Positions 35,606-46,269 of a stretch of DNA of 64,000 nt are shown here, one piece after another. The DNA is from Streptococcus parauberis NCFD 2020. GTDB taxonomy: Bacteria > Bacillota > Bacilli > Lactobacillales > Streptococcaceae. The notes below the pieces were generated by a model. The model was not told the DNA's origin, did not search any database, and saw only the letters and a list, made by a program, of their open reading frames with translations. The translations under genes and the position numbers were made by a program. Position 1 is the first letter of the stretch. Every line of letters starts with the position of its first letter. The stretch is from NCBI RefSeq assembly GCF_000187935.1, contig NZ_AEUT02000001.1, positions 1,826,001 to 1,890,000 of the forward strand, written 5' to 3'.

Positions 35606-36682
35606 TTAGGATAAAGACAGATGAACTCTCTTTTGTGAATTCTTGTGGTTGTACATCTCTTTATCTGCTTGATCCAAAAAGTATATTAAGTCATTACTTG
35701 CAGTATTTTCTGCAAAAACTTTACCAAACGACACAGAGACACCATATTTTTCAAAGTCATCCATGCGCATTTTAATATTGGATTGAATTCCGACAACATC
35801 TTGATAAGTTACATCTGGAATCAGGACACTAAACTCATCTCCACCTATCCGAGAGATGATAGCCTCAGATGGAAATTCCATCTTTAAAATATTTGCAAAA
35901 TCAATTAATAATTGATCTCCTATTTTATGACCAAACTGATCATTAGATTGTTTGAAATTATCTAAATCAAAGACAAAAATCCAGGTTGATTGATTATTTT
36001 TTTGGATTTGGTCTTTGTAATAATCTACCATTTTCCGACGATTAAAGACATTTGTTAACGGGTCCTGATAAATGAGTTCCCTATACTTTTCTTTCTCTTT
36101 GACTTGATCGGAGACATTCATAGTAATACAACAGATGGCATAAGTCTGTCCTCTTCTATTTTTCACTGGTGAATAAGAGGTATAAAGATAAATAGTTTCA
36201 CCATTGTAGTTGAAAGAATCTTGGGAGGTTTGAAAACCTGAAAACAAGGCCTGTTTACAATTTTCTTTCAATAACTGCATATGATTTTCAGATAAATACT
36301 TGGATACACTGTCTCCTTTTTTTGGACTTACCTGATAATACTTTTCCATAAAGTTGATGTTGGATTGATTTAGGTATAAAAATTGATAGTTTAAATCAAT
36401 AATGTAAAGATTGACATTATCGAGGACTTCAAAACTATCTTGAAACAAGGTCTTTTCATTTTCATAAGCTTCAAAGTAGGAGAGAATCCGTTTAACTTCA
36501 AAGAAGATAAAATAAAGCACAAAACCTGCAACCAGAAGATAGATCAGAGTTGATTGATCCCAATCTTTTGTTTCTAGATAGAGAAGTGTGCAAAAAATTA
36601 TGAACAATAGCAAAAATTGCCCATAAATGGTTGTTAATATTTTTCTTCGATAATTCTTAGGGACTATATTTTTTTTAAACAT
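35606..36682 (-). CDS. Membrane PAS-GGDEF diguanylate cyclase
   Basis: 358 residues from the ATG at 36682 (MFKKNIVPK); a TTG four codons earlier is the alternative. Two membrane helices (about 18-37 and 46-62) are followed by a PAS domain (about 85-195) and a GGDEF domain with YQDPLTNVFNRR, FDLDNFKQSND and RIGGDEF (280-284). The active-site motif is intact, while the RxxD inhibitory site expected nine residues earlier is absent (PSEA instead). The enzyme should make c-di-GMP without product inhibition. First gene of the polysaccharide locus, so it sets the signal for the synthases downstream. Confidence 0.93.
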   Translation of the reverse strand: MFKKNIVPKNYRRKILTTIYGQFLLLFIIFCTLLYLETKDWDQSTLIYLLVAGFVLYFIFFEVKRILSYFEAYENEKTLFQDSFEVLDNVNLYIIDLNYQFLYLNQSNINFMEKYYQVSPKKGDSVSKYLSENHMQLLKENCKQALFSGFQTSQDSFNYNGETIYLYTSYSPVKNRRGQTYAICCITMNVSDQVKEKEKYRELIYQDPLTNVFNRRKMVDYYKDQIQKNNQSTWIFVFDLDNFKQSNDQFGHKIGDQLLIDFANILKMEFPSEAIISRIGGDEFSVLIPDVTYQDVVGIQSNIKMRMDDFEKYGVSVSFGKVFAENTASNDLIYFLDQADKEMYNHKNSQKRVHLSLS

Positions 36683-36887
36683 ACTTTTTTCCAATAAATG
36701 GTCTTATTTTTTCAATTTTTAATAATAGATACAATTCTTAGTATAACCCATTTTTATAAAAAAGCTAGCTATATTTTGACCACTTTGTTAAAATTTCAAA
36801 ATTTTATGTTTTATGATAATAAATTAAGCTAAAATACTGATTTACTAACATTCTGCTAGGGCTATTTTTTTTATTTTGTCACATAAT

Positions 36888-36920
36888 AAAAAGGAAATAC
36901 CAATCCAGGTGTTTCCTTTT
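36888..36920 (-). terminator. Terminator after the gluconokinase gene
   Basis: Stem AAAAGGAAA / TTTCCTTTT around a 14-base loop. On the minus strand it is followed by TTTTTATT. It separates the PTS operon from the c-di-GMP locus, although both run on the minus strand. Confidence 0.75.
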
Positions 36921-36946
36921 CTATTTATAAATGACTATTTCTTAGA

Positions 36947-38377
36947 TTATCCTAGCAATCGTTTAAAATTCTGCTCATAGGCTACTGTATAGTGTTTATA
37001 ATTTTCTTGATTAGGATAGTATTCTTGATCCTGTCTTTGACTTATGTAGCTTTGACCTAAAGCTTCTTTTGTTAGTATATAGGCTGCTCGACATCCCACT
37101 TCTTTTTCGTCCGATTGAACAATGATTTTACCACTAATATCGGCTAAAAGTTCAATAAAGAGTTGAGTTTGGAAAAGGCCTCCGCTGACATAAAGGGTGT
37201 CGACAGGGTAGTGTTTCTCAATACTTTCTAAAATCATTCTGAGGTTATAGAAGAGACCCTCTATACAAGCACGAGCAAAGTGAGATTTCTGGTGAGTGAA
37301 GGACAGATTATGGAAAGCCCCTCTGGTTTCAGAGTCCCATAGAGGTGCCCTTTCACCGCCAAGATAAGGTAGGAAACAAAGATTATTTGCTCCAATTGGT
37401 GTCGCTTCTATATCTTGGAAGATAGATTCTAAAGCTTGCCCTTGGTAAAAGGTTTTGTGTAGCCATTCCAGGATATTACCACCTGAATTGCTTGGGCCAC
37501 CAATGACCCAAAGGCCTTTTTTGACGGCATAGGTAAAGAGACTGCCACTTTCTTCTACTTGCAAATCTTGCGATAAGAGGCGAACAGCTGATGAGGTGCC
37601 AATTGTAATAACAGCAGCATTTTCAGCCATTTGGCCAATACCTAAATTTGCCATCGGTCCATCCCCTGCTCCATATATAAAGCGGGTCTCCGAAGTCATG
37701 CCATTTAAGCCTTGAAAAACAGCTGGCAGACATTGAACAAAGTCTAGAGAATCCTTAATTTCTGGCAAAAGAGCAGGCGAAATCTCAAGATAATTAAGAA
37801 TCTTCTGATCCCAGGTCCCTTGCTGCAGATTTACTAAACCAGTCCCCGTCGCTGAGGAAATATCAATAGCATTAACAGCAAAAAGCCGATAGAAGAGATA
37901 GTCCTTGATTCCCATCAGATGAGCAGTTTGGACCATTAAGTCTGGCTTTTCACTTTGAAAATACTTGATTTTTGCCAACCAACTCATAGGGTGAATCGGC
38001 GTCCCAGAAGTGGTCATAAATACCCGTCCCACTTCTGAGTCCTTAATCGCTTCCGCAGCAGCTTTGGCTCGGGTATCAGCCCAGGTTATAGAAGGCGTTA
38101 GCAGAGAATAAGCTTGGTCTAAAAGAATTAAGGAGTGCATCTGGCAAGAAAAAGCCACCGCATCAATTTTATCTTCAGCTTTCAAACTAGTGCAGACTTC
38201 CTGAATCAGTTGAACCAATCCCTGATAAATAGCTTCAGGATCTTGCTCGGCTTGCCCTTGGTCACCTCGTAGCAAGTAGTTTGCTCGACTGTGGGCAGAA
38301 ATAGCCTGGCCATCGTTTTGGTAGAGAATCCCTTTTGTTGCTGTTGTCCCAATATCAATGCCCAAAATATAATTCAT
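36947..38377 (-). CDS. gntK: FGGY-family gluconokinase
   Basis: 476 residues. The ATP-binding start GIDIGTTATKGILYQNDG, the GntK-like stretches MSWLAKIKYF and SWVIGGP-type (LWVIGGPSNSGGNILEWL), and LGGERAPLWDSETRG match FGGY gluconokinases such as Bacillus GntK closely in order and spacing. The reaction is gluconate + ATP to 6-phosphogluconate. Last gene of the PTS operon, 13 bases after a GH1 gene. Together with the 6-phosphogluconate dehydrogenase gene it gives a complete route from gluconate to ribulose 5-phosphate. Xylulokinase-type activity is the main alternative. Confidence 0.85.
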   Translation of the reverse strand: MNYILGIDIGTTATKGILYQNDGQAISAHSRANYLLRGDQGQAEQDPEAIYQGLVQLIQEVCTSLKAEDKIDAVAFSCQMHSLILLDQAYSLLTPSITWADTRAKAAAEAIKDSEVGRVFMTTSGTPIHPMSWLAKIKYFQSEKPDLMVQTAHLMGIKDYLFYRLFAVNAIDISSATGTGLVNLQQGTWDQKILNYLEISPALLPEIKDSLDFVQCLPAVFQGLNGMTSETRFIYGAGDGPMANLGIGQMAENAAVITIGTSSAVRLLSQDLQVEESGSLFTYAVKKGLWVIGGPSNSGGNILEWLHKTFYQGQALESIFQDIEATPIGANNLCFLPYLGGERAPLWDSETRGAFHNLSFTHQKSHFARACIEGLFYNLRMILESIEKHYPVDTLYVSGGLFQTQLFIELLADISGKIIVQSDEKEVGCRAAYILTKEALGQSYISQRQDQEYYPNQENYKHYTVAYEQNFKRLLG

Positions 38378-38390
38378 AGCGCTGCTCTTT

Positions 38391-39827
<1,437 letters not shown>

Positions 39828-40727
39828 CTATTTTCTAGTCACATCATGACCGCCAAAGCCATTTCGTAAGGCTGCCAAAACTTTTCCGGTTACTGTGTCA
39901 TCTTGCAATGAGCGGTTACGCATCATCAATGAAAGGGCGATAACTGGTGCAGGAACCTCTAAATCAAGACTTTCCTCAACAGTCCATTTGCCTTCGCCAG
40001 ATGCTTGAACCCGGCCGATGATATTTTCTAAATGTGGATCTTTAGCAAATTCTTGTTCAGCTAATTCCATTAGCCATCCGCGAATAACTGAACCGTGATT
40101 CCAAAGTTTAGCCACTTTTTCAAAGTCATAGTCAAAAGGACTAGCATCTAATATTTCAAAGCCTTCAGCAATAGCCTGCATCATGCCATATTCAATCCCA
40201 TTGTGGATCATTTTTAAATAATGACCACTACCAACGCGTCCAGTATAGAGGTAGCCATCTTCTTGAGCCAAAGCAGCAATAATTGGTTCTACAATAGGCC
40301 AAGCCTCTTGGTCGCCACCAATCATAAAGTTAGCACCATTGCGGGCACCAGACATGCCACCTGAAGTTCCCGCATCGAAGTAATAAAGACCTGCTTGATG
40401 TGCTACTTCAGCTTGTTTTAAATTATCTTTATAATTAGAATTGCCACCATCGATAATAATATCTTTGGCATCTAAATGTTCAATTAAATAATCAATGGTT
40501 TCATTTGTAATTTGTCCAGAAGGTAGCATGACCCAAACAATACGTGGAGTCGGCAAAGTAGCAATCATGTCATCAATACTTGCTACAGGTAAAATTTTTT
40601 CTGAATAGTCAGCTGCTGTTTTAACAGCTTCTTGGTTAATATCATACACTGCTAGTTCTTGACCATGGTCAACGGCGTTAAATGATAAATTCAAGCCCAT
40701 TTTCCCTAATCCAATAATTCCAAACAT
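39828..40727 (-). CDS. gnd: 6-phosphogluconate dehydrogenase, short (GntZ-like) form
   Basis: 299 residues from the ATG at 40727 (MFGIIGLGKMG), preceded by AAAGAGG; further upstream in-frame starts lie in a hairpin region. NAD(P) loop GLGKMGLNLS, IIDGGNSNYKDN, GTSGGMSGARNGANFMIGG and the catalytic-lysine region HYLKMIHNGIEYGMMQA. About 300 residues marks the short form, often NAD-linked, rather than the 470-residue housekeeping enzyme. It converts 6-phosphogluconate to ribulose 5-phosphate and CO2. In this operon it should serve gluconate released from the imported sugar. Confidence 0.92.
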   Translation of the reverse strand: MFGIIGLGKMGLNLSFNAVDHGQELAVYDINQEAVKTAADYSEKILPVASIDDMIATLPTPRIVWVMLPSGQITNETIDYLIEHLDAKDIIIDGGNSNYKDNLKQAEVAHQAGLYYFDAGTSGGMSGARNGANFMIGGDQEAWPIVEPIIAALAQEDGYLYTGRVGSGHYLKMIHNGIEYGMMQAIAEGFEILDASPFDYDFEKVAKLWNHGSVIRGWLMELAEQEFAKDPHLENIIGRVQASGEGKWTVEESLDLEVPAPVIALSLMMRNRSLQDDTVTGKVLAALRNGFGGHDVTRK

Positions 40728-40752
40728 ATAATCCTCTTTCCTTTTAAAAAAA

Positions 40753-40784
40753 CAAATTGCGCCCAACAGGATGTGCGCAATTTG
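40753..40784 (-). terminator. Intra-operon terminator or attenuator between GH1 and gnd
   Basis: Perfect 10-bp stem CAAATTGCGC / GCGCAATTTG with a 12-base loop. On the minus strand it is followed by a seven-base T-run. Two more short repeats (GACTG/CAGTC) precede it at 40795-40832 and could form a competing hairpin. Confidence 0.65.
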
Positions 40785-40842
40785 ATTACTATTTGACTGG
40801 TCAGCTTTTTCATCTGACTGGCTAACAGTCAATCAAAATCCT

Positions 40843-42252
40843 TCACATTTTGTTCTCTAACTCAAATGACTGATTTTCAATTACTGATTTAAACCAGTAA
40901 GCTGATTTTTTTAAACTTCTTTTCTTATCATTTTCAAGATCAATCGAAACCAAACCATATCGATTTTTAAAAGCATTCATCGGTGAGACACAGTCAGTAA
41001 AGGCCCAGAGCATATAGCCCTCACATTTAGAACCTTCTTCAACCCCTCGAAGAAGATGGTAAAGATGTTGACTAATGTAGTCAATGCGGTACTGGTCATC
41101 AATCATACCTGATTGATTTTTGAATCGATCTTCATCTTCCTGTCCCATTCCGTTTTCCGCAATAAACCAAGGAATATCAGGATAGTTACGATTCATATAA
41201 AGTGATAAGTCATACATAATTTGAGGATAAATTTCCCAACCGCGTGATTGATTCATCTGGCGACCAGGTAACTGAAAATCCTCATAGTATTTTTCTGGAT
41301 GGAAGTGTTCACCTTCTCTCCAAGCAAATCGTTGTGATTTCACACGCTTTGGATAATATTGATTTAAACCAACAAAATCAAGCCTGTTTGTGGAGATTAG
41401 CGCAAGCTCTTCTTCCGTTGGATCAAAATAAATATCATTTTCTTTGCAGAGCTCAATCAATTCCTCAGGATAAGACCCTTTAATCATTGGGTCTAAGAAG
41501 ACCCGATTGTAAAATAAGTCATAGCGTCTAGCCGCATCAAGGTCTTCTTGAGAACTTGATCTAGGATAAACCATTTCCGGATTAATGATACAGCCAATCC
41601 GTCCTGAATAGCCGCCTTCATGGAAAATCTTAACAACTTTAGCAGTGGCTAAAACCTTATGGTAGTTCCAAAGCATCCATTTTTTAGAATTTCTTTCATG
41701 TGGCCATCTAATAGCATCCAGATAGCAGCGGGTTTGACTAACAATTGGCTCATTAAAGGTAATCCAATCCTGAACCCGATCACCATAGCGTTGAAAAAGG
41801 ACTTGCGCGTATTGAACAAATAAGTCAACAACTTTTTTGCTAGACCAAGCATCATATTTTTCCATTAACTGATAGGGAACTTCATAATGTTCCAAACAGA
41901 TAATTGGTTTGACCCCAATGGCTACCAACCCATTAATGACAGCGTCAATATGACTAGCATAATCCTCATCGACAATCAGATTTTCATAATCGATAAAGAA
42001 ACGAGACCAATTGATGGAGGTGCGATAATGACTAATCCCAATTTCTGACATTAAGTCTAAATCATCTTGATACATTTCCATAAAATTGGTAGCTACTTGT
42101 GGGCCCTGCCCTTGATGCCAAACAAAGGGTTCTTCTTGAAACCATTTATCTAAGAAGGAATCTTGACCTGGTTTTTTACCAATCCAACCCTCTGTTTGCC
42201 ATGCTGAAGTGGCAGCACCCAGAATAAAATTTTCTGGGATCTTTATTTTCAT
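40843..42252 (-). CDS. GH1 6-phospho-beta-glycosidase (first copy)
   Basis: 469 residues. FILGAATSAWQTEGW at the N-terminus, acid/base Glu in TFNEPIV, nucleophile Glu in FIAENGMG, and CEGYMLWAFTDCVSPMNAFKNRYG near the end. GH1 enzymes next to lactose/cellobiose-type PTS genes hydrolyse the 6-phosphorylated disaccharide after uptake. It begins ten bases after the EIIC stop, so it is cotranscribed with the transporter. Confidence 0.92.
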   Translation of the reverse strand: MKIKIPENFILGAATSAWQTEGWIGKKPGQDSFLDKWFQEEPFVWHQGQGPQVATNFMEMYQDDLDLMSEIGISHYRTSINWSRFFIDYENLIVDEDYASHIDAVINGLVAIGVKPIICLEHYEVPYQLMEKYDAWSSKKVVDLFVQYAQVLFQRYGDRVQDWITFNEPIVSQTRCYLDAIRWPHERNSKKWMLWNYHKVLATAKVVKIFHEGGYSGRIGCIINPEMVYPRSSSQEDLDAARRYDLFYNRVFLDPMIKGSYPEELIELCKENDIYFDPTEEELALISTNRLDFVGLNQYYPKRVKSQRFAWREGEHFHPEKYYEDFQLPGRQMNQSRGWEIYPQIMYDLSLYMNRNYPDIPWFIAENGMGQEDEDRFKNQSGMIDDQYRIDYISQHLYHLLRGVEEGSKCEGYMLWAFTDCVSPMNAFKNRYGLVSIDLENDKKRSLKKSAYWFKSVIENQSFELENKM

Positions 42253-42261
42253 AAGTTGTCC

Positions 42262-43572
42262 TTAGTTTTGTGCAAGTTGTTCTTTATTTGCAATTTTAAC
42301 AAATGGTAGGTAAATCAGAATTGAGACAACAATACAGATGGCTTGAGTTGCTACAGCACCCCAGTCACCAGCAGTTGCAAGGTATCCATTGATTAATGGT
42401 GGTGTTGGCCATGGAACCATTACAGCAGCTTTAGCAGCAAAACCCACTGCTGTTGCAAAGTATCCGATAGTACCAGTTACTAATGGAGTTATAATAAATG
42501 GAATTGCTAAGATTGGGTTAAGCATGATTGGCATACCAAAGATAACTGGTTCGTTGATATTGAAGATACTTGGACCAATTGATAATTTAGTGATTTCTTT
42601 CATATCATCACGTTTACCAACCAAGAAGATTGATACTAATAGACCAATAGTTACACCTGAACCACCCATACTCATATACATATCCCAGAAAGGCATAGTG
42701 ATAATATTTGGAAGTTCTTTCCCAGCTTGGAAAGCTTCAGTATTGACAGCAATTGCAGCAAGTAACAACGGTTCGCGGATTGGTTTAACCATTTGGTTAC
42801 CGTGGATACCGATTACCCAGAAGACTTGAGCAACAAAGACAAGTAATAAGATACCAGGTAAACCTTGAACAACACCTTCTAAAGGTTTTTGAACAATGTT
42901 ATAGATAATATCGTAAGCATAAAGACCAGTAATGGCTTTGATAATGAAACCGCCAGTAGCAATTGTTGCTACAGTAATAACTGTAGGAAATAACGCTGAG
43001 AAACTTTTAGCAACACTTGGTGGAACAGTGTCCGGCATTTTAATTTGTAATTTATCTTGGCGGTTTAACCAACAGAATAATTCGATGGCTAAAACAGCAA
43101 CAATCATTCCCAAGAAAAGACCTTTTGTATCAGTATATTGTTTTGCTAAAGCATTTGAAACCATAACTGATTTTTGATCTTCAGTGATAAATTCGAAGAT
43201 GGTTGGGTTTACTGATAGGTAACTCATAACGGCTACAATACCTGCAAATACATTGTTTTGGTTATTAAGTTTTGATAATTCAATACCCATTAAGAAAACA
43301 ACGTAAATGGTTAAGAAACTTAAGGTTACATACGAAATAGCAGAAGAAATTGGTTGTAAATCTGCTAAGAAACGTAAAGCTTCAAATCTGGCTAAACCAG
43401 TTTCAGCATTGAAAACCATTGCTGAGAACAAGGTCCCAAAGGCACCCGTGATGATAACTGGAATCAAGGCTGCAAAAGCATTCTTAATTACAATGATGTA
43501 TCTGAGAGAGTTTACCCAGTTGGCAAAGCCTCCCAAGACTGTCGTCATTTTGTCTAAAAATGAATTTCCCAT
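42262..43572 (-). CDS. PTS lactose/cellobiose-family EIIC permease
   Basis: 436-residue membrane permease of the Lac/Cel PTS family with about ten helices. Family stretches include IIVIKNAFAALIPVIITGAF near the start and INEPVIFGMPIMLNPILAIP near residue 330 (substrate region). It works with the separate EIIB and EIIA proteins encoded just upstream and with general HPr/EI, which are not in the window. The substrate is inferred from the downstream genes: a beta-disaccharide whose aglycone is gluconate. Confidence 0.93.
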   Translation of the reverse strand: MGNSFLDKMTTVLGGFANWVNSLRYIIVIKNAFAALIPVIITGAFGTLFSAMVFNAETGLARFEALRFLADLQPISSAISYVTLSFLTIYVVFLMGIELSKLNNQNNVFAGIVAVMSYLSVNPTIFEFITEDQKSVMVSNALAKQYTDTKGLFLGMIVAVLAIELFCWLNRQDKLQIKMPDTVPPSVAKSFSALFPTVITVATIATGGFIIKAITGLYAYDIIYNIVQKPLEGVVQGLPGILLLVFVAQVFWVIGIHGNQMVKPIREPLLLAAIAVNTEAFQAGKELPNIITMPFWDMYMSMGGSGVTIGLLVSIFLVGKRDDMKEITKLSIGPSIFNINEPVIFGMPIMLNPILAIPFIITPLVTGTIGYFATAVGFAAKAAVMVPWPTPPLINGYLATAGDWGAVATQAICIVVSILIYLPFVKIANKEQLAQN

Positions 43573-43581
43573 TTTTTTCTC

Positions 43582-43890
43582 CTAAAACTTTTTATAAATA
43601 TCAATAACTTCTCTTGCTAAATCAAGGAAGGTAATTGCAGTCATTAAGTGATCTTGACTATGAACTAAAAGCAATGAAAAAGTTGTCATCTCACCGTTTG
43701 CTTCTTTGGTGAGCAGTGCTGTTTGTGCCTTATGAGCTTCAGCAATCTCCTGATCAGCTTCCTTCATTTTCAAGGCTGCTTCTTCATGTCTACCTTCTTT
43801 AACTATGGCAATGGCTTCCATGGCTGAAGATTTAGCATTCCCAGCATGGATTATGAGACTCATTGAGCTTTCTAAATCTTTCTGTTCCAT
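43582..43890 (-). CDS. PTS lactose/cellobiose-family EIIA
   Basis: 102 residues, a helical Lac-type EIIA. The phosphorylated histidine lies in LLLVHSQDHLMTA (about residues 74-85), and SLIIHAGNAKSSAMEAI is the typical first helix. It passes phosphate from HPr to the EIIB encoded upstream. Ten bases before EIIC and eleven after EIIB. Confidence 0.94.
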   Translation of the reverse strand: MEQKDLESSMSLIIHAGNAKSSAMEAIAIVKEGRHEEAALKMKEADQEIAEAHKAQTALLTKEANGEMTTFSLLLVHSQDHLMTAITFLDLAREVIDIYKKF

Positions 43891-43901
43891 ATTGCCTCCA
43901 C

Positions 43902-44222
43902 TTATTTTGCCATCAAGTCTTGCGCTTGTTTGACAACATTTGCCCCATTCATCGTTCCGTAGTTTTGAGGTGAAATCAAATCAATTGGAATATTGTGTTC
44001 AGCAAGTGCTTTCTTGAATTGACCTTCCATAAAGCGTACTTGAGGGCCGAGGAGAATAACATTAACCTTATTTTCAACAGCGTAATCTAAAGCCTCGGAA
44101 GAAGCGACAGCATTAACATCATAATCTAAACCAGATGCATTAATGTAGTCCTTCATTTTTGTCACTAATAAACTTGTGCTCATTCCAGCAGAGCAAACTA
44201 ATAGGATTTTTTCTTGACTCAT
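43902..44222 (-). CDS. PTS lactose/cellobiose-family EIIB
   Basis: 106 residues. The phosphocysteine loop is LLVCSAGMSTSLLV (Cys 10) and VILLGPQVRFM is conserved later on. It receives phosphate from EIIA and passes it to the sugar at EIIC. First structural gene of the operon, downstream of a cre-like site and an inverted repeat. Confidence 0.94.
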   Translation of the reverse strand: MSQEKILLVCSAGMSTSLLVTKMKDYINASGLDYDVNAVASSEALDYAVENKVNVILLGPQVRFMEGQFKKALAEHNIPIDLISPQNYGTMNGANVVKQAQDLMAK

Positions 44223-44254
44223 GGTAAAAGTCCTTTCACTTTTTTATAGTTTAA

Positions 44255-44312
44255 TGATAGCGCTATCTTTTAGAGACTACCATAACTCTTTTTACCGTAG
44301 ACTAACGGTAAA
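44255..44312 (-). promoter_or_regulatory. Control region of the PTS operon: cre site and inverted repeat
   Basis: TGATAGCGCTATCT at 44255-44268 matches the CcpA cre consensus TGWNANCGNTNWCA at all but one base and contains a 12-base perfect palindrome. Farther up, TTTACCGT / ACGGTAAA (44291-44312, six-base gap) is a good candidate operator for the PRD regulator encoded upstream. A weak -10-like TATAAA follows on the minus strand near 44246. Confidence 0.65.
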
Positions 44313-44348
44313 AGGGCAAAAGAAAAAACCAAATCCTGAGAAATGGCT

Positions 44349-46208
44349 TTATTTCAGTATTTGAACCAGAGTTTCAAAGGTAGGTACCTTTATCAATTGC
44401 TTAACTTTGGTCTGATCAAACATGATATTACTAGTGCTTTTATAGAAATTTTCCAGTTGTTTATCCTTTTCTTTGCCTATGGACATTAAGAAAATAACTT
44501 GAATTTGGTTGTTTTCCCATAAAATCGGCTCTTCTAAAATAGCAACACAAACAAAACTCTTGGAAGTCATTACCTTGTAGGGGTGAGGAAGGGCAATATA
44601 GCCAAAATCCGTTTGCCCGAGAGCTTCCCTTTTCATAACAGCCTCAAAGAAATCTGCTGGGGCTAAACCGTAATGACTGATGTGTTGGCACATTTGCTGC
44701 AAAGCTTCTTCTTTCGAAGAAGCCTTAAGTTTTGGCATAAAGAGATTGGTTGAATAATAATCTAAAAGATAGTTTTTCTCCCCCTCTTCAAAGAATTGCT
44801 TATACGTCAAAATGTCATTGGTATCAATGAACAAATTGATTTCATAAATCGGTACCGGATATTTTTTATTGAGACTAACTGTCGTAAAAATATAATCAAT
44901 CTGATACCCTTCAAAATCGAAAAAGTCTAAATCTGATATAGAAGATTCGTAAACATGATCAATGTATTCTCCAAAAGCTTGTAAATACTTGTATTTGAAA
45001 AGTTGGGAACTGCTGGTCCCCGAAATACAAACCAAAAGGATATTTTTGCGTGCCAAATCGCGATCACGTTTTTCAGTTGCCAAGGCAAATATCAAGGCAA
45101 TATAGGCAACTTCAGCCAATGGAATTTCTCTTTGATAATACTCACTTAAAACAGTCACAGCTGTATTAGCAATTGTATAAGGAAAAGGGTATTCCTTGAG
45201 AATTTGTTCCGTTAAAGGATTATCCAGTAACATATTGTAGCGTAGGCGAATATCCATGGGGACTAAATGTTGGCTGAGAGACATGCGCAAATCTAGATTA
45301 TTACGAAAATCTAGATTCAAAGCCTTATTAACCTGTTCTAGCATGGAAAAGGCCAGCTGATCAATATGGCTACTAATAATAAAGTTAGGACCAAACTTGC
45401 TTAATGAATTTGAAGATAACTTAGAAGTAAATTGTAAGGCAATATAGTCTCTTTCATATTTATTAAAGTAGACATTATTTTCCTTATTCAAGTAGTTGAG
45501 GTAATCAGAGACGATTTTTTGCGATGCCGGACTAATCTCTTTCCGACCTGCCAATGGTTTTTCAATACTGAAATGCTTTTTTATCCGTCGAATAGCAACA
45601 AAAACTGAATGAATAAATGCCTCTAAGGCAACTTCAGACATATGAACTTGATAAACTTGATTTCCTGCAATAATATATTCCATCAATTTTTTGGTTTCTT
45701 GACTATTCTCAATGCGGTAAAAATTATTGGTAACGATGAAAGTCCTTATATCAAACTCATCGCCCAAAAGCTTAATCCCATAGTGTGGTTTACGATCAAT
45801 TTTCAAATCGTATAATTCCAGTAAGGTTTCTAGTTTCTTGATATGATTAGAAATAATCCCCCGCGACACATACAATTGACTGGCAATATCGTCGATAGTC
45901 ATGTAGTCTTCCGCATCCAAAAGCAAATGGACCACTTCTTCATAAATCACTTGCTTTTGGTTAGACTGACTAAGACTGGAACGATTGACCTTTTCCAAAA
46001 AGAGCTTTTTATCCGAAATCAGAATGGTATAGCCTTTTCCTCTTTTTGAAGGAATAGTGGCCCCAAAATCAGACAAAATAGCATTTAGTTCTTTGATTCT
46101 GGTTCTAACCGTTTTTTCACTGAGCCTAAGCTTTTCGGATAGTTGCACCGATGAACAATAGCTATCTTCGGATAAAAGCTCTACGATTTCAAAATATTTT
46201 TCTTCCAT
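44349..46208 (-). CDS. PRD-containing transcriptional activator (BglG/MtlR/LicR type)
   Basis: 619 residues from the ATG at 46208 (MEEKYFEIVELL), which has GGAGG upstream; longer readings run into the leader. Two N-terminal HTH domains (LSEKTVRTRIKEL; IDDIASQLYVSRGIISNHI), two PRD domains (about 170-380), an EIIB-like domain with Cys in LLVCISGTSSS, and a C-terminal EIIA-like domain with the histidine in ALPHPYKVM. PTS phosphorylation of these sites is known to switch such activators. It sits directly upstream of the EIIB gene and presumably activates the operon. Confidence 0.9.
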   Translation of the reverse strand: MEEKYFEIVELLSEDSYCSSVQLSEKLRLSEKTVRTRIKELNAILSDFGATIPSKRGKGYTILISDKKLFLEKVNRSSLSQSNQKQVIYEEVVHLLLDAEDYMTIDDIASQLYVSRGIISNHIKKLETLLELYDLKIDRKPHYGIKLLGDEFDIRTFIVTNNFYRIENSQETKKLMEYIIAGNQVYQVHMSEVALEAFIHSVFVAIRRIKKHFSIEKPLAGRKEISPASQKIVSDYLNYLNKENNVYFNKYERDYIALQFTSKLSSNSLSKFGPNFIISSHIDQLAFSMLEQVNKALNLDFRNNLDLRMSLSQHLVPMDIRLRYNMLLDNPLTEQILKEYPFPYTIANTAVTVLSEYYQREIPLAEVAYIALIFALATEKRDRDLARKNILLVCISGTSSSQLFKYKYLQAFGEYIDHVYESSISDLDFFDFEGYQIDYIFTTVSLNKKYPVPIYEINLFIDTNDILTYKQFFEEGEKNYLLDYYSTNLFMPKLKASSKEEALQQMCQHISHYGLAPADFFEAVMKREALGQTDFGYIALPHPYKVMTSKSFVCVAILEEPILWENNQIQVIFLMSIGKEKDKQLENFYKSTSNIMFDQTKVKQLIKVPTFETLVQILK

Positions 46209-46269
46209 ATTTGCTTTCCTCCATACAGGATAGTCCTTGGCCAAGCAAGCTGCTGATGAATCGACAAAA

